Shown here: positions 51,802 to 61,485 of the stretch, piece by piece
Position numbering within the stretch: the first letter of the stretch is position 1
How the letters are laid out: every line of letters starts with the position of its first letter
DNA from: Altererythrobacter sp.
Lineage (GTDB): Bacteria > Pseudomonadota > Alphaproteobacteria > Sphingomonadales > Sphingomonadaceae
DNA: 64,000 nt
NCBI GenBank assembly: GCA_031178065.1
Contig: JAPSJS010000001.1
Span: 62,001-126,000 of the forward strand
Direction: 5' to 3'
The notes under the pieces: generated by a model
What the model was told of the DNA's origin: nothing
Seen by the model: the letters and a program-made list of their open reading frames with translations, nothing else
Database searches by the model: none
Made by a program: the position numbers and the translations under genes

Positions 51802-54483
51802 TCAATACTCGAAACGGGCGCCGAAGAAGAAGTAGCGGCCGTTGTCGTAGATCGCGCGCGGGCGGAAAGATTCGCCCGCGAACTGAACGATTTTCTCGTT
51901 GGTGAGGTTGACCGCGTCGAAGGTCAAGCTCGCCCACTCGGTCAGCCTGAAGTCGAGCGAGGCGTCGAGCGATCCGAAGCCTTTCTGGTTGAGCGGCGAG
52001 GCACGGTCGAAGGTGATGAAGAAGTCGTCGCGCCAGTTGTAGGTCAGCCGCGCGCTCAGCCGTTCGTCTTCGTAATAGCCGCCAACCTGGAACGCGTGCT
52101 TCGAATTGCCGGGGATCGGATCGCCACTGTCTGTCTCGGCATCGGAGAAGCTGTAGTTCGCGTTGATGCCGAAGTTGCCGAACAGCGGGGTCTGCGCGAT
52201 CAGCTCGACCCCCTTCACTTGCGCGGTGCCGCCATTGGTGCGTCGGTTGATCGCGAACTCGCAATCGTAGAGATCGGGATTGGTCGAGCCCGGCGTCGGT
52301 ATGCAGCGGGTCAGATCGGGCGCGCTGGTTTCGATCGAGAAGACTTCGTTGACGATGCGGTCGGTGACGAAGTTCTGCACGTCCTTGTAGTAGAGCGCGA
52401 TCGCGAACAGCGCGTTGTTCGGCGCGTAGTATTCGAGCGACAGGTCGAACTGGTTCGCCCGATAAGGTTGAACGTCGGCGTTGCCTCCCGAGCCGGTCAG
52501 CGCGCCCGGATTGAGCGCCACGCGCGGGGCGATATCGGTAAAGTCCGGCCGGGTAATGGTCCGCGCCGCGGCCGCGCGCAGCACCAGATCGTCGGTCAGA
52601 TCGAATGTGACGTTCAGGCTCGGCAGGATGTCGGTATAGCTGCGCTCCTCGGTTACCGGGAGGAAGGCTCCGAAATCATTCGAGACCTGGCCGGGCCCCT
52701 CAGCGCCCTGGACGAAGCCGCGCGAAACCTGATCGGTGCGCACCACGCGCACGCCGAGATTGCCGCGCCATCCTTCGCCTGCGAGGCGCCCCATGACGTA
52801 GCCGCCGTAGGTCTTCTCATCGACCGAGAAAATCTCCGAGTAGAGCGGAAGCCGGTCGGTCGAGGCGGGGAAGCTGCCGATCAGGTCGCGGATGCGCGCG
52901 GGATCAGGCAGGAAGTAGTCGGTCAGCGTGCCCGAGATCGCAATATTGTCGAGGTAGTCGTCGGGGGTCAGCCCGCCGCCGAACGAGGCTGCGGTGCACA
53001 CGCCGCCGTTGCAGCCGGTGTCGCGGAACGGGACGAAGAAGTCGCCGAAGGTGGTCGCCTGGAAGTCGGTCTTGCGGCTGTGGTCGGTGTACTTGACGCC
53101 GACCTTGATCGCTTCGAGCACCCCGAGCGCGACCTCCTGTTCGGCATCGAGGTAGGCGAAGAACTCGCTGTCGTCGTTGCCGATCGAGTGGTTCGAGGCG
53201 AATTCGAAGGCGAAGTCGTCCGGGTTGGTCGGATCGACGCTGTCGAACGATACCGTCGGCGCGTCGCCGGTCAGGTCGTAGCTGAAATCGCTCGAACCGA
53301 GAAATTCCACGAACGGCTGGCGCACGGTGTCGCCGTCGGCGTCGGTATAGCCGAGCTGCCCGCTGAGCGTGAGGCCGCCGTCGGTCTCGTAGGAGAAATT
53401 GCCCGCGATATAGCGCGATTCGGCATAGGCCTCGCGATCGATGATGTCGTAGACCTGCCCGAAGCCGCCGGCTTCTCCGACGTTGCGGATCGTGCCCGCG
53501 ACGATGGTGTCGCCGACCACCGTCTCGTCGGTCAGTTCGGTGGTCCCGCCCCCGAGACCCGAGCGCGAGGGCCAGGCGAGGAAGTTATAGTTGGTGTTGT
53601 TGGCGTTGAAGCGCGTCCACAGCCCGCTGATGCCGAACTCCAGATTGTCGCTCGGGCGGAACTGGATCTCGAGATTGCCGCCGAGGCGCTCACGCTTCTG
53701 GAGGAACAGCGCCGAGCCGATCAGCACCGGCACCTGACGGCCCTGGCCGGTGGGGTCGAGCCCGGGATCGTAGCCGAGCACCTCGATGCCGTCGCGGCGC
53801 ACTTCGCGCTGCTGGAAGACGCCGGCGGCGAGGATGCCGAAGGTGCCGGCCTCGTTCGACCAGCTCACGACGCCCGAGATCTGCGGATCGAGCGAGTCGG
53901 CCTTCTCGGTATAGGCGCCCTCGACCGAAAGCGCGGCGACGAAGGGATCGAGATCGAGCGGCTTGCGCGTCAGCACGTTGATCGTGCCGCCGATGCCGCC
54001 TTCCTCGATGTCGGCAGTCGGGCTCTTGAACACCTGGATCTCCCCGACGACGTCCGAGGGCAGCACCAGATAGTTGAAGTTCCGGGTCGCCTGTTGCTGA
54101 TCGAGGATGAACCAGTCCGCAGTGGCGACCGCATGGCCGTTGACCAGCGTGCGCGTCTGGTTGGGCGCGAGCCCCCGCAGCGAAACGCGCTCGCCCTCGC
54201 CATATTCGCGGTTGGTCACCACGCCGGGGACGCGCTGGAGCGATTCGGCGACGTTGCGATCGGGGAACTTGCCGATGTCCTCGGCGGCGATCGCGTCGAC
54301 GATGGCGTCGGCGTTGCGCTTGGTGTCGACCGCCTCGGCGAGCGAGGCCCTGATGCCGGTGACCACGATCGGCTCGCCGGTCGTGCCCTCAGGCGGCGCC
54401 GGGGCGGTCTCCTGCGCCAGAGCGGCGCCGCCGCTCAGCGCGAACGTCGAAACACCAAGCACCCATGCTACGGACTTCCTCAT
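51802..54483 (-). CDS. TonB-dependent receptor for chitooligosaccharides (probable)
   Basis: An 893-residue receptor from ATG 54,483 (GGAGG, 5-6 bases upstream). Signal peptide (VLGVSTFALSGGAALA), plug (IVVTGIRASLAEAVDTKRNADAIVDAIAAEDIGKFPDRNVAESLQRVPGVV), and barrel ending RPRAIYDNGRYFFFGARFEY. This ASLAxAVDxKRNA class is typical of polysaccharide receptors in sphingomonads. Adjacent nag genes suggest GlcNAc or chitin oligomers as substrate. The frame open above 54,483 is not part of the protein. Confidence 0.88.
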   Translation of the reverse strand: MRKSVAWVLGVSTFALSGGAALAQETAPAPPEGTTGEPIVVTGIRASLAEAVDTKRNADAIVDAIAAEDIGKFPDRNVAESLQRVPGVVTNREYGEGERVSLRGLAPNQTRTLVNGHAVATADWFILDQQQATRNFNYLVLPSDVVGEIQVFKSPTADIEEGGIGGTINVLTRKPLDLDPFVAALSVEGAYTEKADSLDPQISGVVSWSNEAGTFGILAAGVFQQREVRRDGIEVLGYDPGLDPTGQGRQVPVLIGSALFLQKRERLGGNLEIQFRPSDNLEFGISGLWTRFNANNTNYNFLAWPSRSGLGGGTTELTDETVVGDTIVAGTIRNVGEAGGFGQVYDIIDREAYAESRYIAGNFSYETDGGLTLSGQLGYTDADGDTVRQPFVEFLGSSDFSYDLTGDAPTVSFDSVDPTNPDDFAFEFASNHSIGNDDSEFFAYLDAEQEVALGVLEAIKVGVKYTDHSRKTDFQATTFGDFFVPFRDTGCNGGVCTAASFGGGLTPDDYLDNIAISGTLTDYFLPDPARIRDLIGSFPASTDRLPLYSEIFSVDEKTYGGYVMGRLAGEGWRGNLGVRVVRTDQVSRGFVQGAEGPGQVSNDFGAFLPVTEERSYTDILPSLNVTFDLTDDLVLRAAAARTITRPDFTDIAPRVALNPGALTGSGGNADVQPYRANQFDLSLEYYAPNNALFAIALYYKDVQNFVTDRIVNEVFSIETSAPDLTRCIPTPGSTNPDLYDCEFAINRRTNGGTAQVKGVELIAQTPLFGNFGINANYSFSDAETDSGDPIPGNSKHAFQVGGYYEDERLSARLTYNWRDDFFITFDRASPLNQKGFGSLDASLDFRLTEWASLTFDAVNLTNEKIVQFAGESFRPRAIYDNGRYFFFGARFEY

Positions 54484-54578
54484 CGCTTCCTCCCCTTTGT
54501 CCGACGCTGCCGCAGAGCCCTTCCCACTCCGGAACCGGCGGTCGGTTCTCCTGCAGCGTTGTGTAGGACAACCTTGTT

Positions 54579-54639
54579 GCCAATTGCAATACCAAACTAT
54601 AACCAATAGTTGTTTTTGAAGTGAATTGGTAATATTGGT
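54579..54639. promoter_or_regulatory. ATTGGT operator cluster
   Basis: Five ATTGGT-type half sites lie in the divergent interval: GCCAAT 54,579-54,584, ACCAAA 54,591, ACCAAT 54,602-54,607 (minus orientation), ATTGGT 54,625-54,630 and 54,634-54,639 (plus). The ACCAAT-N17-ATTGGT pair is inverted. The region is AT-rich, and would bind the GntR regulator encoded at 54,709; this is inferred. Confidence 0.6.
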
Positions 54640-54708
54640 CTTATATGGCTTTGTCGGTGGTTTCGTGCTGAAACGGCAATAAGCGACGACTTTCAGGGAT
54701 TTGGACGG

Positions 54709-55452
54709 GTGAACGCACTTCAGGGCCTCAAGAGCACCTTCAATACCACGACCGGGACACCGCTGTACCAGCGGCTCACCAAGGTCCTGCGGGGCGCGAT
54801 CGAGTCGAACCAGTGGGATGCCGACGACCCGCTCCCGTCCGAACGAGACATCGCCGAGACGCTAGAGGTATCACGAGTCACCGTGCGCAAGGCGATCGAC
54901 GGACTGGTCGAGGACGGCTTGCTCGTACGCAAGCGCGGATCGGGCACTTTCGTCGCCGGCCGCGTGGAGAAGAGCTTCGCCACGCTGACCTCGTTCACCG
55001 AGGACATGGTCTCGCGCGGACGCAAGGTCCACAGCGACTGGCTGGTGCGCGAGCGCGGGCTGGTCACGCCCGAGGAATCGCTCAGCCTGTCGCTCAGCCC
55101 CGGCACGGCGGTGCTGCGCTTCCACCGCCTCCGCTGCGCCGACAAGGTCCCGATGGCGCTCGAATATGCAACCGTTCCCGCGGCGTGCCTGCCGTCCGAA
55201 CACGCCGTGGAGGATTCGCTCTACGAGGCGCTTCGCACCCGCAATCAGCGCCCGGTCCGTGCGCTCCAGCGCCTGCGCGCGGTGCTCTTTACCGAGGAAC
55301 AGGCGGAGCTGATGCTGGTCGAACCCGGCAGCGCCGGCCTGTTCATCGAGCGCATCGGCTTCAACGCGGCCGGCGCCGCGGTCGAGTGGACGCGTTCCTA
55401 CTATCGCGGCGACGCCTACGACTTCGTCGCCGAACTCAATCTCGGCCACTGA
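54709..55452 (+). CDS. nagR: GntR-family regulator of GlcNAc catabolism
   Basis: A 247-residue protein from GTG 54,709. An N-terminal winged helix (GTPLYQRLTKVLRGAIESNQW, ADDPLPSERDIAETLEVSRVTVRKAIDGLVEDGLL, RGSGTFVA) and a UTRA ligand-binding C-terminal domain (ALEYATVP, EWTRSYYRGDAYDFVAEL). It is divergent from the receptor operon and upstream of deaminase and NagA. A GlcNAc-6-P or GlcN-6-P effector is inferred. Confidence 0.88.
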   Translation: MNALQGLKSTFNTTTGTPLYQRLTKVLRGAIESNQWDADDPLPSERDIAETLEVSRVTVRKAIDGLVEDGLLVRKRGSGTFVAGRVEKSFATLTSFTEDMVSRGRKVHSDWLVRERGLVTPEESLSLSLSPGTAVLRFHRLRCADKVPMALEYATVPAACLPSEHAVEDSLYEALRTRNQRPVRALQRLRAVLFTEEQAELMLVEPGSAGLFIERIGFNAAGAAVEWTRSYYRGDAYDFVAELNLGH

Positions 55453-55471
55453 CACGGGGCAGGATCGCGAA

Positions 55472-56512
55472 ATGACCCAGACCGCCCGCGAAAGCGCCAC
55501 GCTAATGTTCGCCGAAGCCGGCGAGGCGCACGCCTGCGTCGCGTGCCAGGCCGTCGATTCGGCCGAGGCGATCGCGGAGATCGGCACGGCCTTGCGCGCG
55601 CTCGAGCCGCGACTGATCGCCACGGTCGCGCGCGGAAGCTCGGATCACGCCGCGACTTACGCCAAGTATCTGGTGGAGACGGCGGCCGGCGTGCCGGTGG
55701 TCTCCTGGGCCCCCTCGGTGAGTTCCCTCTACGACGCCGAGAGCGCGCTCGAACGGGCCGCCTGCCTCGCGATATCGCAATCCGGCCGCAGCCCCGACAT
55801 CATTGCCGCGGCAGACAGCGCGCGCGAGGGCGGGGCACGGCTGGTTGCGCTGGTGAACGAAGTTGCGTCGCCGCTCGCCGGGCTGGCCGATCACGTGGCG
55901 CCGCTCCATGCCTTTCCCGAGACGTCAGTCGCTGCGACGAAGTCCTACCTCGCTTCGCTCGCGATGATCGCCCGGATCGTGGCCGCCTGGACGGGGGACG
56001 AGGAACTGCAGTCCGCGCTCGCGGCGCTGCCCGAGCGGATGGCGGAGGCCTGGGAGCTCGACTGGAGCGCGGCGGACGAGAAGCTGGCCGGCGCGCAGAG
56101 CCTGTTCGTCATCGGGCGCGGCATCGGGCTCTGCGTGGCGCAGGAGGCTGCGCTCAAGTTCAAGGAAACCTGCCGCATCCACGCCGAAGCCTACAGCGCG
56201 GCCGAAGTCCTGCACGGCCCGGCCGCGATCATCCGCCCGGGCTTTCCCGTCCTCGCGCTGGCGCAGGACGATGCGACGGCCGGCAACGTCGTGGAAACCG
56301 CCGAGAAGCTCGCGGAAATGGGCGCCCAAGTGATCATCGCCGGGGGTGCGGCGCGCGGATGCCTGACGCTGCCGACGCTGGCCGGCGACCCGCGCCTGCA
56401 ACCGGTCCTGCTCGCCCAATCGTTCTATCGCCTCGTCAACCGGCGTGCGGTAGCGCTGGGCGAGAACCCGGATTCCCCGCCGCACCTCAGCAAGATCACG
56501 GAGACGACATGA
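55472..56512 (+). CDS. nagB: SIS-domain glucosamine-6-phosphate deaminase (NagB-II type)
   Basis: A 346-residue double-SIS-domain protein (ATVARGSSDHAATYAKYL, AISQSGRSPDIIAAADSAREGGA; FVIGRGIGLCVAQEAALKFKET). NagB-II enzymes of Shewanella and sphingomonads convert GlcN-6-P to fructose-6-P and ammonia. Ends DSPPHLSKITET. ATGA overlap with nagA. Confidence 0.88.
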   Translation: MTQTARESATLMFAEAGEAHACVACQAVDSAEAIAEIGTALRALEPRLIATVARGSSDHAATYAKYLVETAAGVPVVSWAPSVSSLYDAESALERAACLAISQSGRSPDIIAAADSAREGGARLVALVNEVASPLAGLADHVAPLHAFPETSVAATKSYLASLAMIARIVAAWTGDEELQSALAALPERMAEAWELDWSAADEKLAGAQSLFVIGRGIGLCVAQEAALKFKETCRIHAEAYSAAEVLHGPAAIIRPGFPVLALAQDDATAGNVVETAEKLAEMGAQVIIAGGAARGCLTLPTLAGDPRLQPVLLAQSFYRLVNRRAVALGENPDSPPHLSKITETT

Positions 56513-57654
56513 CTGTGAAAGCTTTGGTCGGCGGCAAGATCCTCGTCGGCGGGCGCTTCCTGGAGGGGCGCGGCGTGGTGGTCGAAGGCGATCGGATCGC
56601 TGGGATCGTCGACAAATCGGAAGTGCCCGGGGGCGCCGAGCGGATCGAGCTCGACGGTGCGCATCTCCTGCCCGGCTTCGTCGACATTCAGGTCAACGGC
56701 GGCGGCGGGGTGCTGTTCAACGACGATCCATCGGTCGCGGCGATCCGCACCATTGCCGAAACCCACGCGCGCTTCGGCACGACCGCGCTGCTGCCGACGC
56801 TGATCAGCGACGAGCTCGACAAAGTCGCCGCCGCGATCGAGGCGGTCGAGCTTGCTATCGCCGAGGGCGTTCCCGGTGTGATCGGCATCCATCTGGAGGG
56901 GCCTTTTCTCAGCACCGACCGCAAGGGCGTGCACGACGAAACCAAGTTCCGCCCCTTCCTCGAAGAGCACGTCGAGCTGATGTCGCGCCTGCGTGGGGGG
57001 ACGACGGTCGTGACGCTCTCGCCCGAGCAGGCCGGCCCGCCCGTGATCCGCGCGCTGCGGAACCGCGGTGTGCGCGTCTGCGCCGGCCATACCAACGCGA
57101 CTTACGAGGCGATGCGCGCGGCACTCGAGGCGGGGGTCACAGGCTTCACCCATCTCTTCAACGCGATGTCGCCGCTGACCAGCCGCGAGCCCGGCGTCGT
57201 CGGCGCGGCGCTGGAGGATCTCGAAAGCTGGTGCGGGCTGATCGTCGACGGGCACCACGTCTCACCCGTCACCTTGCGTCTCGCGCTGCGATGCAAGCCG
57301 CTCGACCGCTTCATGCTGGTGACCGACGCCATGCCCTCGGTCGGGATGGAGGACGGCTGCTTCTATCTCCAGGGCCGCCGCATCCATGTCGAGGCGGGCA
57401 CCTGCCGCGCCGACGACGGCACCCTCGCCGGCTCCGACCTCGATATGGCGCGCGCGCTGCGCAATGCAGTGGAGACGCTCGGCGTCGACTTGGCGCAGGC
57501 GGCGGCGATGGCCTCGACCCACCCCGCGGCGTTCCTCGGGCGCGAAGGCGACTACGGGGCGCTGCGCGAGGGTGCGCGCGCCGATTTCGTGGTGCTCGGC
57601 GCCGGATTGCAACTGCACTCGACCTGGATCGGAGGGCGCAAGGTTCATGGCTGA
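56509..57654 (+). CDS. nagA: N-acetylglucosamine-6-phosphate deacetylase
   Basis: A 381-residue amidohydrolase from ATG 56,509. Metal ligands: HLEGPF (Glu), GHTNA and HLFNAM; catalytic Asp in TDAM. It removes acetate from GlcNAc-6-P. Length typical. ATG of the hexosaminidase gene overlaps its end by 8 bp. Confidence 0.94.
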   Translation: MTVKALVGGKILVGGRFLEGRGVVVEGDRIAGIVDKSEVPGGAERIELDGAHLLPGFVDIQVNGGGGVLFNDDPSVAAIRTIAETHARFGTTALLPTLISDELDKVAAAIEAVELAIAEGVPGVIGIHLEGPFLSTDRKGVHDETKFRPFLEEHVELMSRLRGGTTVVTLSPEQAGPPVIRALRNRGVRVCAGHTNATYEAMRAALEAGVTGFTHLFNAMSPLTSREPGVVGAALEDLESWCGLIVDGHHVSPVTLRLALRCKPLDRFMLVTDAMPSVGMEDGCFYLQGRRIHVEAGTCRADDGTLAGSDLDMARALRNAVETLGVDLAQAAAMASTHPAAFLGREGDYGALREGARADFVVLGAGLQLHSTWIGGRKVHG

Positions 57655-60319
57655 CTTGAGGAAACCCGGGGCGGCGATCGCACTGGTTGCGCTGGTCGCC
57701 GGAACCGGTGCGCTGTCGTCTCCAGCATCCGCCGATGCGCAGCGCCGGGCGCCCGCAGGCGACGCCGCGACGATCGGCGCCGAGCTCGATCTCACCTATC
57801 GCGTGCGTGCCAATCGCGGTGAGGGATCGTGCCGGCTTCCCGACGGCCGGGTCGGCGGAGAGCAGCCTTGCGCCGAGGCGGAGATCGTCCTCAGCACTTC
57901 GCGTCCGCTCGCGCTTGCCGGGCGCGACATCTACTTCAGCCAGGTCGATCCGGTAGCGCTCACGTCAAACGACGGCGCGCATGTCGAGCATATCAACGGC
58001 GATCTCCACGTCCTGCGTTTCGCTTCGGATGCGCCCCCGCTGCAGCCGGGCGAGAACCGCAGAATCCCCTTCGTCGTCGGCGGCGTGATCCTCACCCGGG
58101 CCAAGGTCATGCCCAATTACTACGTCGTCGATCCGCAAGGCGACGCGGTGATCATCGACAGCACGCGCGAGGTCGCGAGCGACTATCAGGGGCGGAAGGC
58201 TCTGCCGCATCTTGCGCCGCTACCCCGCCCGCTCCGCCAATCCAGCCGCGACCTGACGCCGATCGAGACGCCGGAACTGGTCGGTGCGGAAAATCGCGAC
58301 GTCTCGTTCGTCGCCGAAGCGGTGGATAGCGGGATCATCCCCACGCCGAGCCAGGTCGAGCGCGACCCGGACGGCGCGAGGCTCGATCTCGCGCGCGGTT
58401 TCACCCTCCGGGGCGACGCCCGCCTCACCGCCGCGCTGGCGCCGGCCATGGCGCGCCTGGAGGCGCTCGGCGTTCCTCAGGTCGGTGACGGCATTCCGCT
58501 CGTCGTCCAAACCGATCCCGCACTGGGGCCCGAGGCGTACCGGTTGCGGATCACGGGCGAGGCCGTCTCGATCGCCGCGAGCGACACCGCAGGCGCCTTC
58601 TATGCGGTGCAGAGCCTCGCGGCGCTGATGCGCCCCGGCCATCGCGACGTCCCGGCGCTCGCGGTCGAGGATTCCCCGCGCTTCGGCTTCCGCGGGCTGC
58701 ATCTCGACATCGCGCGCAATTTCCACGGGCCCGAAACGATCCGCGCGCTTATCGACCAGATGGCGGCCTACAAGCTCAACCGGCTCCACCTCCATCTCGC
58801 CGACGACGAAGGATGGCGGCTCGCCATCGAGGGCCTGCCCGAACTGACCGAAGTCGGCGCCCGGCGGTGCCACGACCTGGAAGAAGACGAGTGCCTGCTG
58901 CCCCAGCTCGGCAGCGGCCCGCTCGCCGAGGGGTCGGGAAGCGGCTACCTCTCCGCCGAGGACTATGTGGGCCTGCTCCGCTACGCCGCCGAGCGGCAGG
59001 TGGAGGTCATTCCCTCGCTCGACATGCCGGGCCACTCGCGGGCGGCGGTCCGGGTGATGGACGCGCGCTACCGCAAGCTGATCGCCGCGGGGCAGCCGGA
59101 GGAAGAGGCGGCGCGGTTCCTCCTGTCCGATCCGGCGGACACGACCCGCTATCGTTCGATCCAGCACTATTCGGATAATACGATCAACGTCTGCCGCCCC
59201 TCGACATACCGGTTCGTCGGGCATGTGCTCGACCGCCTGATCGCGATGCACGAGCAGGCCGGAGCGCCGCTGGAGCGCTACCACATCGGCGCCGACGAAA
59301 CCGCGGGCGCCTGGGTCGAATCGCCGATCTGCCGGGAACTCCTCGCCAGCGGCGAAGGCCCTTCGAAGCTCGAGGATCTGGGCGGCTACTTCATCGCGCG
59401 CGTGGCGAAGATGGTAGCCGATGGGGGCGTGATCCCCGCGGCATGGAGCGACGGGCTGTCGCACGTCGATCCGGCCGCGCTGCCCGATCGCGTCCAGTCC
59501 AACGTCTGGGGCACGCTGGCCGGCGGAGGCGCGCTGACCGCGCACCGGCATGCGAACCTGGGTTGGGACGTGGTCCTCTCGATTCCCGACGCGCTCTATT
59601 TCGACATGCCCTATTCCGCCCATCCCGAGGAAGGCGGATACGATTGGGCGATCCGCCGCGCGCCGACGCGCAAGCTGTTCTCGATGATGCCCGGGAACCT
59701 GCCCGCCCTCGCTGCCTACTGGCGCGACCGCGACGAGCGCGCGCTGACGATCGACGACCGACCGGGCGGCGGCGACGCCGCGCACCGTCCGCTCGACGAA
59801 GGCCGCGCGTTCACCGGCATTCAGGGCCATCTCTGGACCGAGACGATCCGCGACCGCGAAACGCTGGGATATCAGCTCTTCCCGCGCATGTTCGCGCTTG
59901 CCGAACGCGCCTGGCACCGCCCGTCGTGGGAAGTGCCTTACGACCATTCGGGCGCACGGATCGGTTTCGGCGACCCGCTGATCGGTGCCGACCGCCGCGC
60001 CGCGATGGCCGCCGACTGGAACCGCTTCGCCAGCATCATCGGCGCGAAGGAACTGCCCAAGCTCGCCGCATCCGGCTGGAGCTTCCGGCTGCCGACGGTA
60101 GGCGTGGTGCGCGCGGACGGCGGATTGCAGACCAGAGTCGCGATCCCCGGCCTGCTGATCCAGTGCGACGGCGGAACGGGGTGGACCGATCTGGAGAGGT
60201 GTGCGCCCGGGCCGGACGGCAAAGTCCAATTGCGCACCGCGCTCACGGCGGACGGACCTTACGGCCGCGCGTTCACCGTCAAGATCGCCGCCGGCGAGCG
60301 GGTGACACGAGCCGAGTGA
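57647..60319 (+). CDS. Beta-N-acetylhexosaminidase, GH20
   Basis: An 890-residue secreted enzyme from ATG 57,647 with signal (AIALVALVAGTGALSSPASA). N-terminal CHB_HEX-like domain (~35-180), a GH20b domain, and a GH20 catalytic barrel with HIGADET (Asp550-Glu551, catalytic pair), GLHLDIARNFHGPET and YSAHPEEGGYDW. It releases GlcNAc from chitooligosaccharides in the periplasm or at the surface. Cys in HCHD-type and terminal region. Last gene of the nag operon. Confidence 0.93.
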   Translation: MADLRKPGAAIALVALVAGTGALSSPASADAQRRAPAGDAATIGAELDLTYRVRANRGEGSCRLPDGRVGGEQPCAEAEIVLSTSRPLALAGRDIYFSQVDPVALTSNDGAHVEHINGDLHVLRFASDAPPLQPGENRRIPFVVGGVILTRAKVMPNYYVVDPQGDAVIIDSTREVASDYQGRKALPHLAPLPRPLRQSSRDLTPIETPELVGAENRDVSFVAEAVDSGIIPTPSQVERDPDGARLDLARGFTLRGDARLTAALAPAMARLEALGVPQVGDGIPLVVQTDPALGPEAYRLRITGEAVSIAASDTAGAFYAVQSLAALMRPGHRDVPALAVEDSPRFGFRGLHLDIARNFHGPETIRALIDQMAAYKLNRLHLHLADDEGWRLAIEGLPELTEVGARRCHDLEEDECLLPQLGSGPLAEGSGSGYLSAEDYVGLLRYAAERQVEVIPSLDMPGHSRAAVRVMDARYRKLIAAGQPEEEAARFLLSDPADTTRYRSIQHYSDNTINVCRPSTYRFVGHVLDRLIAMHEQAGAPLERYHIGADETAGAWVESPICRELLASGEGPSKLEDLGGYFIARVAKMVADGGVIPAAWSDGLSHVDPAALPDRVQSNVWGTLAGGGALTAHRHANLGWDVVLSIPDALYFDMPYSAHPEEGGYDWAIRRAPTRKLFSMMPGNLPALAAYWRDRDERALTIDDRPGGGDAAHRPLDEGRAFTGIQGHLWTETIRDRETLGYQLFPRMFALAERAWHRPSWEVPYDHSGARIGFGDPLIGADRRAAMAADWNRFASIIGAKELPKLAASGWSFRLPTVGVVRADGGLQTRVAIPGLLIQCDGGTGWTDLERCAPGPDGKVQLRTALTADGPYGRAFTVKIAAGERVTRAE

Positions 60320-60358
60320 CCGCCGGTCCGCCGGCCGTCCAACAACGATTTTGGAAAA

Positions 60359-60434
60359 TGGTGCCGCTTAGGTGACTCGAACACCTGACCCCATCATTAC
60401 GAATGATGTGCTCTACCAACTGAGCTAAAGCGGC
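60359..60434 (-). tRNA. tRNA-Thr (CGT)
   Basis: Minus strand: acceptor GCCGCTT/AAGCGGC, D-arm GCTCAGTTGGTAGAGC, anticodon loop TTCGTAA (CGT), T-arm AGGTGTTCGAGTCACCT, and encoded CCA. Full 76 bases without an intron. Confidence 0.96.
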
Positions 60435-60494
60435 ACTGATCGCGGGCCTTTATCGGCACGGCGGGCGGGCCGCAATGCCTTGCTTCGCGAAGAG

Positions 60495-60568
60495 TGGAGG
60501 CCCGAGCCGGAATCGAACCGGCGTGCAAGGATTTGCAGTCCTCTGCGTAACCACTCCGCCATCGGGCC
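60495..60568 (-). tRNA. tRNA-Cys (GCA)
   Basis: Minus strand: acceptor GGCCCGA/TCGGGCC, D-arm GCGGAGTGGTTACGC, loop CTGCAAA (anticodon GCA), T-arm GCCGGTTCGATTCCGGC, discriminator T and encoded CCA. 74 bases, located 60 bp upstream of tRNA-Thr. Confidence 0.96.
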
Positions 60569-60692
60569 TCGCCCTTCCGCATCGCCGATGCGGACGGAAG
60601 CGGCCCCCTAGCGAGTCGGCCGCGCCAAGGCAATCGGTTAGGTGACTCGCCTTCCGTAACGTCAGTCTGGACCCCGCCCGGCGAAGCCGTAA

Positions 60693-61484
60693 ATGCTTGC
60701 CGGCATGAGCATTGCCAGCCTGATCGATCCCGTCACCGCCGCCGGCGGCCCCGCCAACCTCTCGCAGGCGGACGCCTGGATGCAGGGGCGCACTCTCTAC
60801 GGCGGGGCCTCGGCGCTCGTCGCCTATACCGCCGCCGTCCGCGCCTTCGCCGACCTGCCACCGCTGCGCGCGGGGCAAGTCGCGTTCGTTGCACCGGTCG
60901 GCGGGGAGATCGAGCTGAAGCGCGAGATCGTGCGGCAGGGCCGCAACGTCGCGCAGGTACGGAGCGAGATCTGGTGCGAGGGCGCCTGCGCGCTCACCGC
61001 GTTCTGGCTGTTCGGCACCGCGCGCGAGCCGAACGCCGTCCACCCCGCGGCCGAGCCGAACGATTGGCCCGGCGCGCCCGAGGACGCCGAGCCGGTGATG
61101 ACCGACAAGGGGCCGGCCTTCATCCGCTACAATTTCGAGCTTCGGCGCGCGCAGGACGAGCGCGGCCCCGGTGCGCCGGTCGTGCGGCGCTGGGCGCGGC
61201 TGACCGAACAGGGGGTGCTCGATCCGATTTCCGAGCTGATCCTGATGGGCGATGTGCTGCCGCCCGGCGCCATGCGCGCCATGCAGCGGCAGGGGCCGGT
61301 CAGCTCGATCAACTGGTCGTTCAACGTGCTCGATCCCGCGCCTGCGACCCGCGACGGCTGGTGGCTGTCGGAGAACGCCAGCCAGCATGCGGACCACGGC
61401 TATTCGTCGGAGCGGCTGCGGCTGTGGAATGCGGACGGGCGGCAGATGCTCGAAGGAATGCAGGCGGCGGCTATCTTCGGGTAG
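60693..61484 (+). CDS. Thioesterase-like protein (4HBT/TesB fold)
   Basis: A 263-residue protein (ATG 60,693; ATG 60,705 alternative). Two hotdog-fold halves: LYGGASALVAYTAAVRAFADLPP and GPVSSINWSFNVLDPAPATRDGWWLSEN with GWWL. This fits the TesB-like thioesterase superfamily acting on acyl-CoA; the substrate is unknown. It is convergent with the crotonase. Confidence 0.8.
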   Translation: MLAGMSIASLIDPVTAAGGPANLSQADAWMQGRTLYGGASALVAYTAAVRAFADLPPLRAGQVAFVAPVGGEIELKREIVRQGRNVAQVRSEIWCEGACALTAFWLFGTAREPNAVHPAAEPNDWPGAPEDAEPVMTDKGPAFIRYNFELRRAQDERGPGAPVVRRWARLTEQGVLDPISELILMGDVLPPGAMRAMQRQGPVSSINWSFNVLDPAPATRDGWWLSENASQHADHGYSSERLRLWNADGRQMLEGMQAAAIFG

Positions 61485-61485
61485 A

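Noticed and set aside
51802-54606. Longer start for the chitooligosaccharide receptor
   Set aside because: Upstream codons lie in AT-rich operator DNA and the clean signal peptide begins at 54,483.
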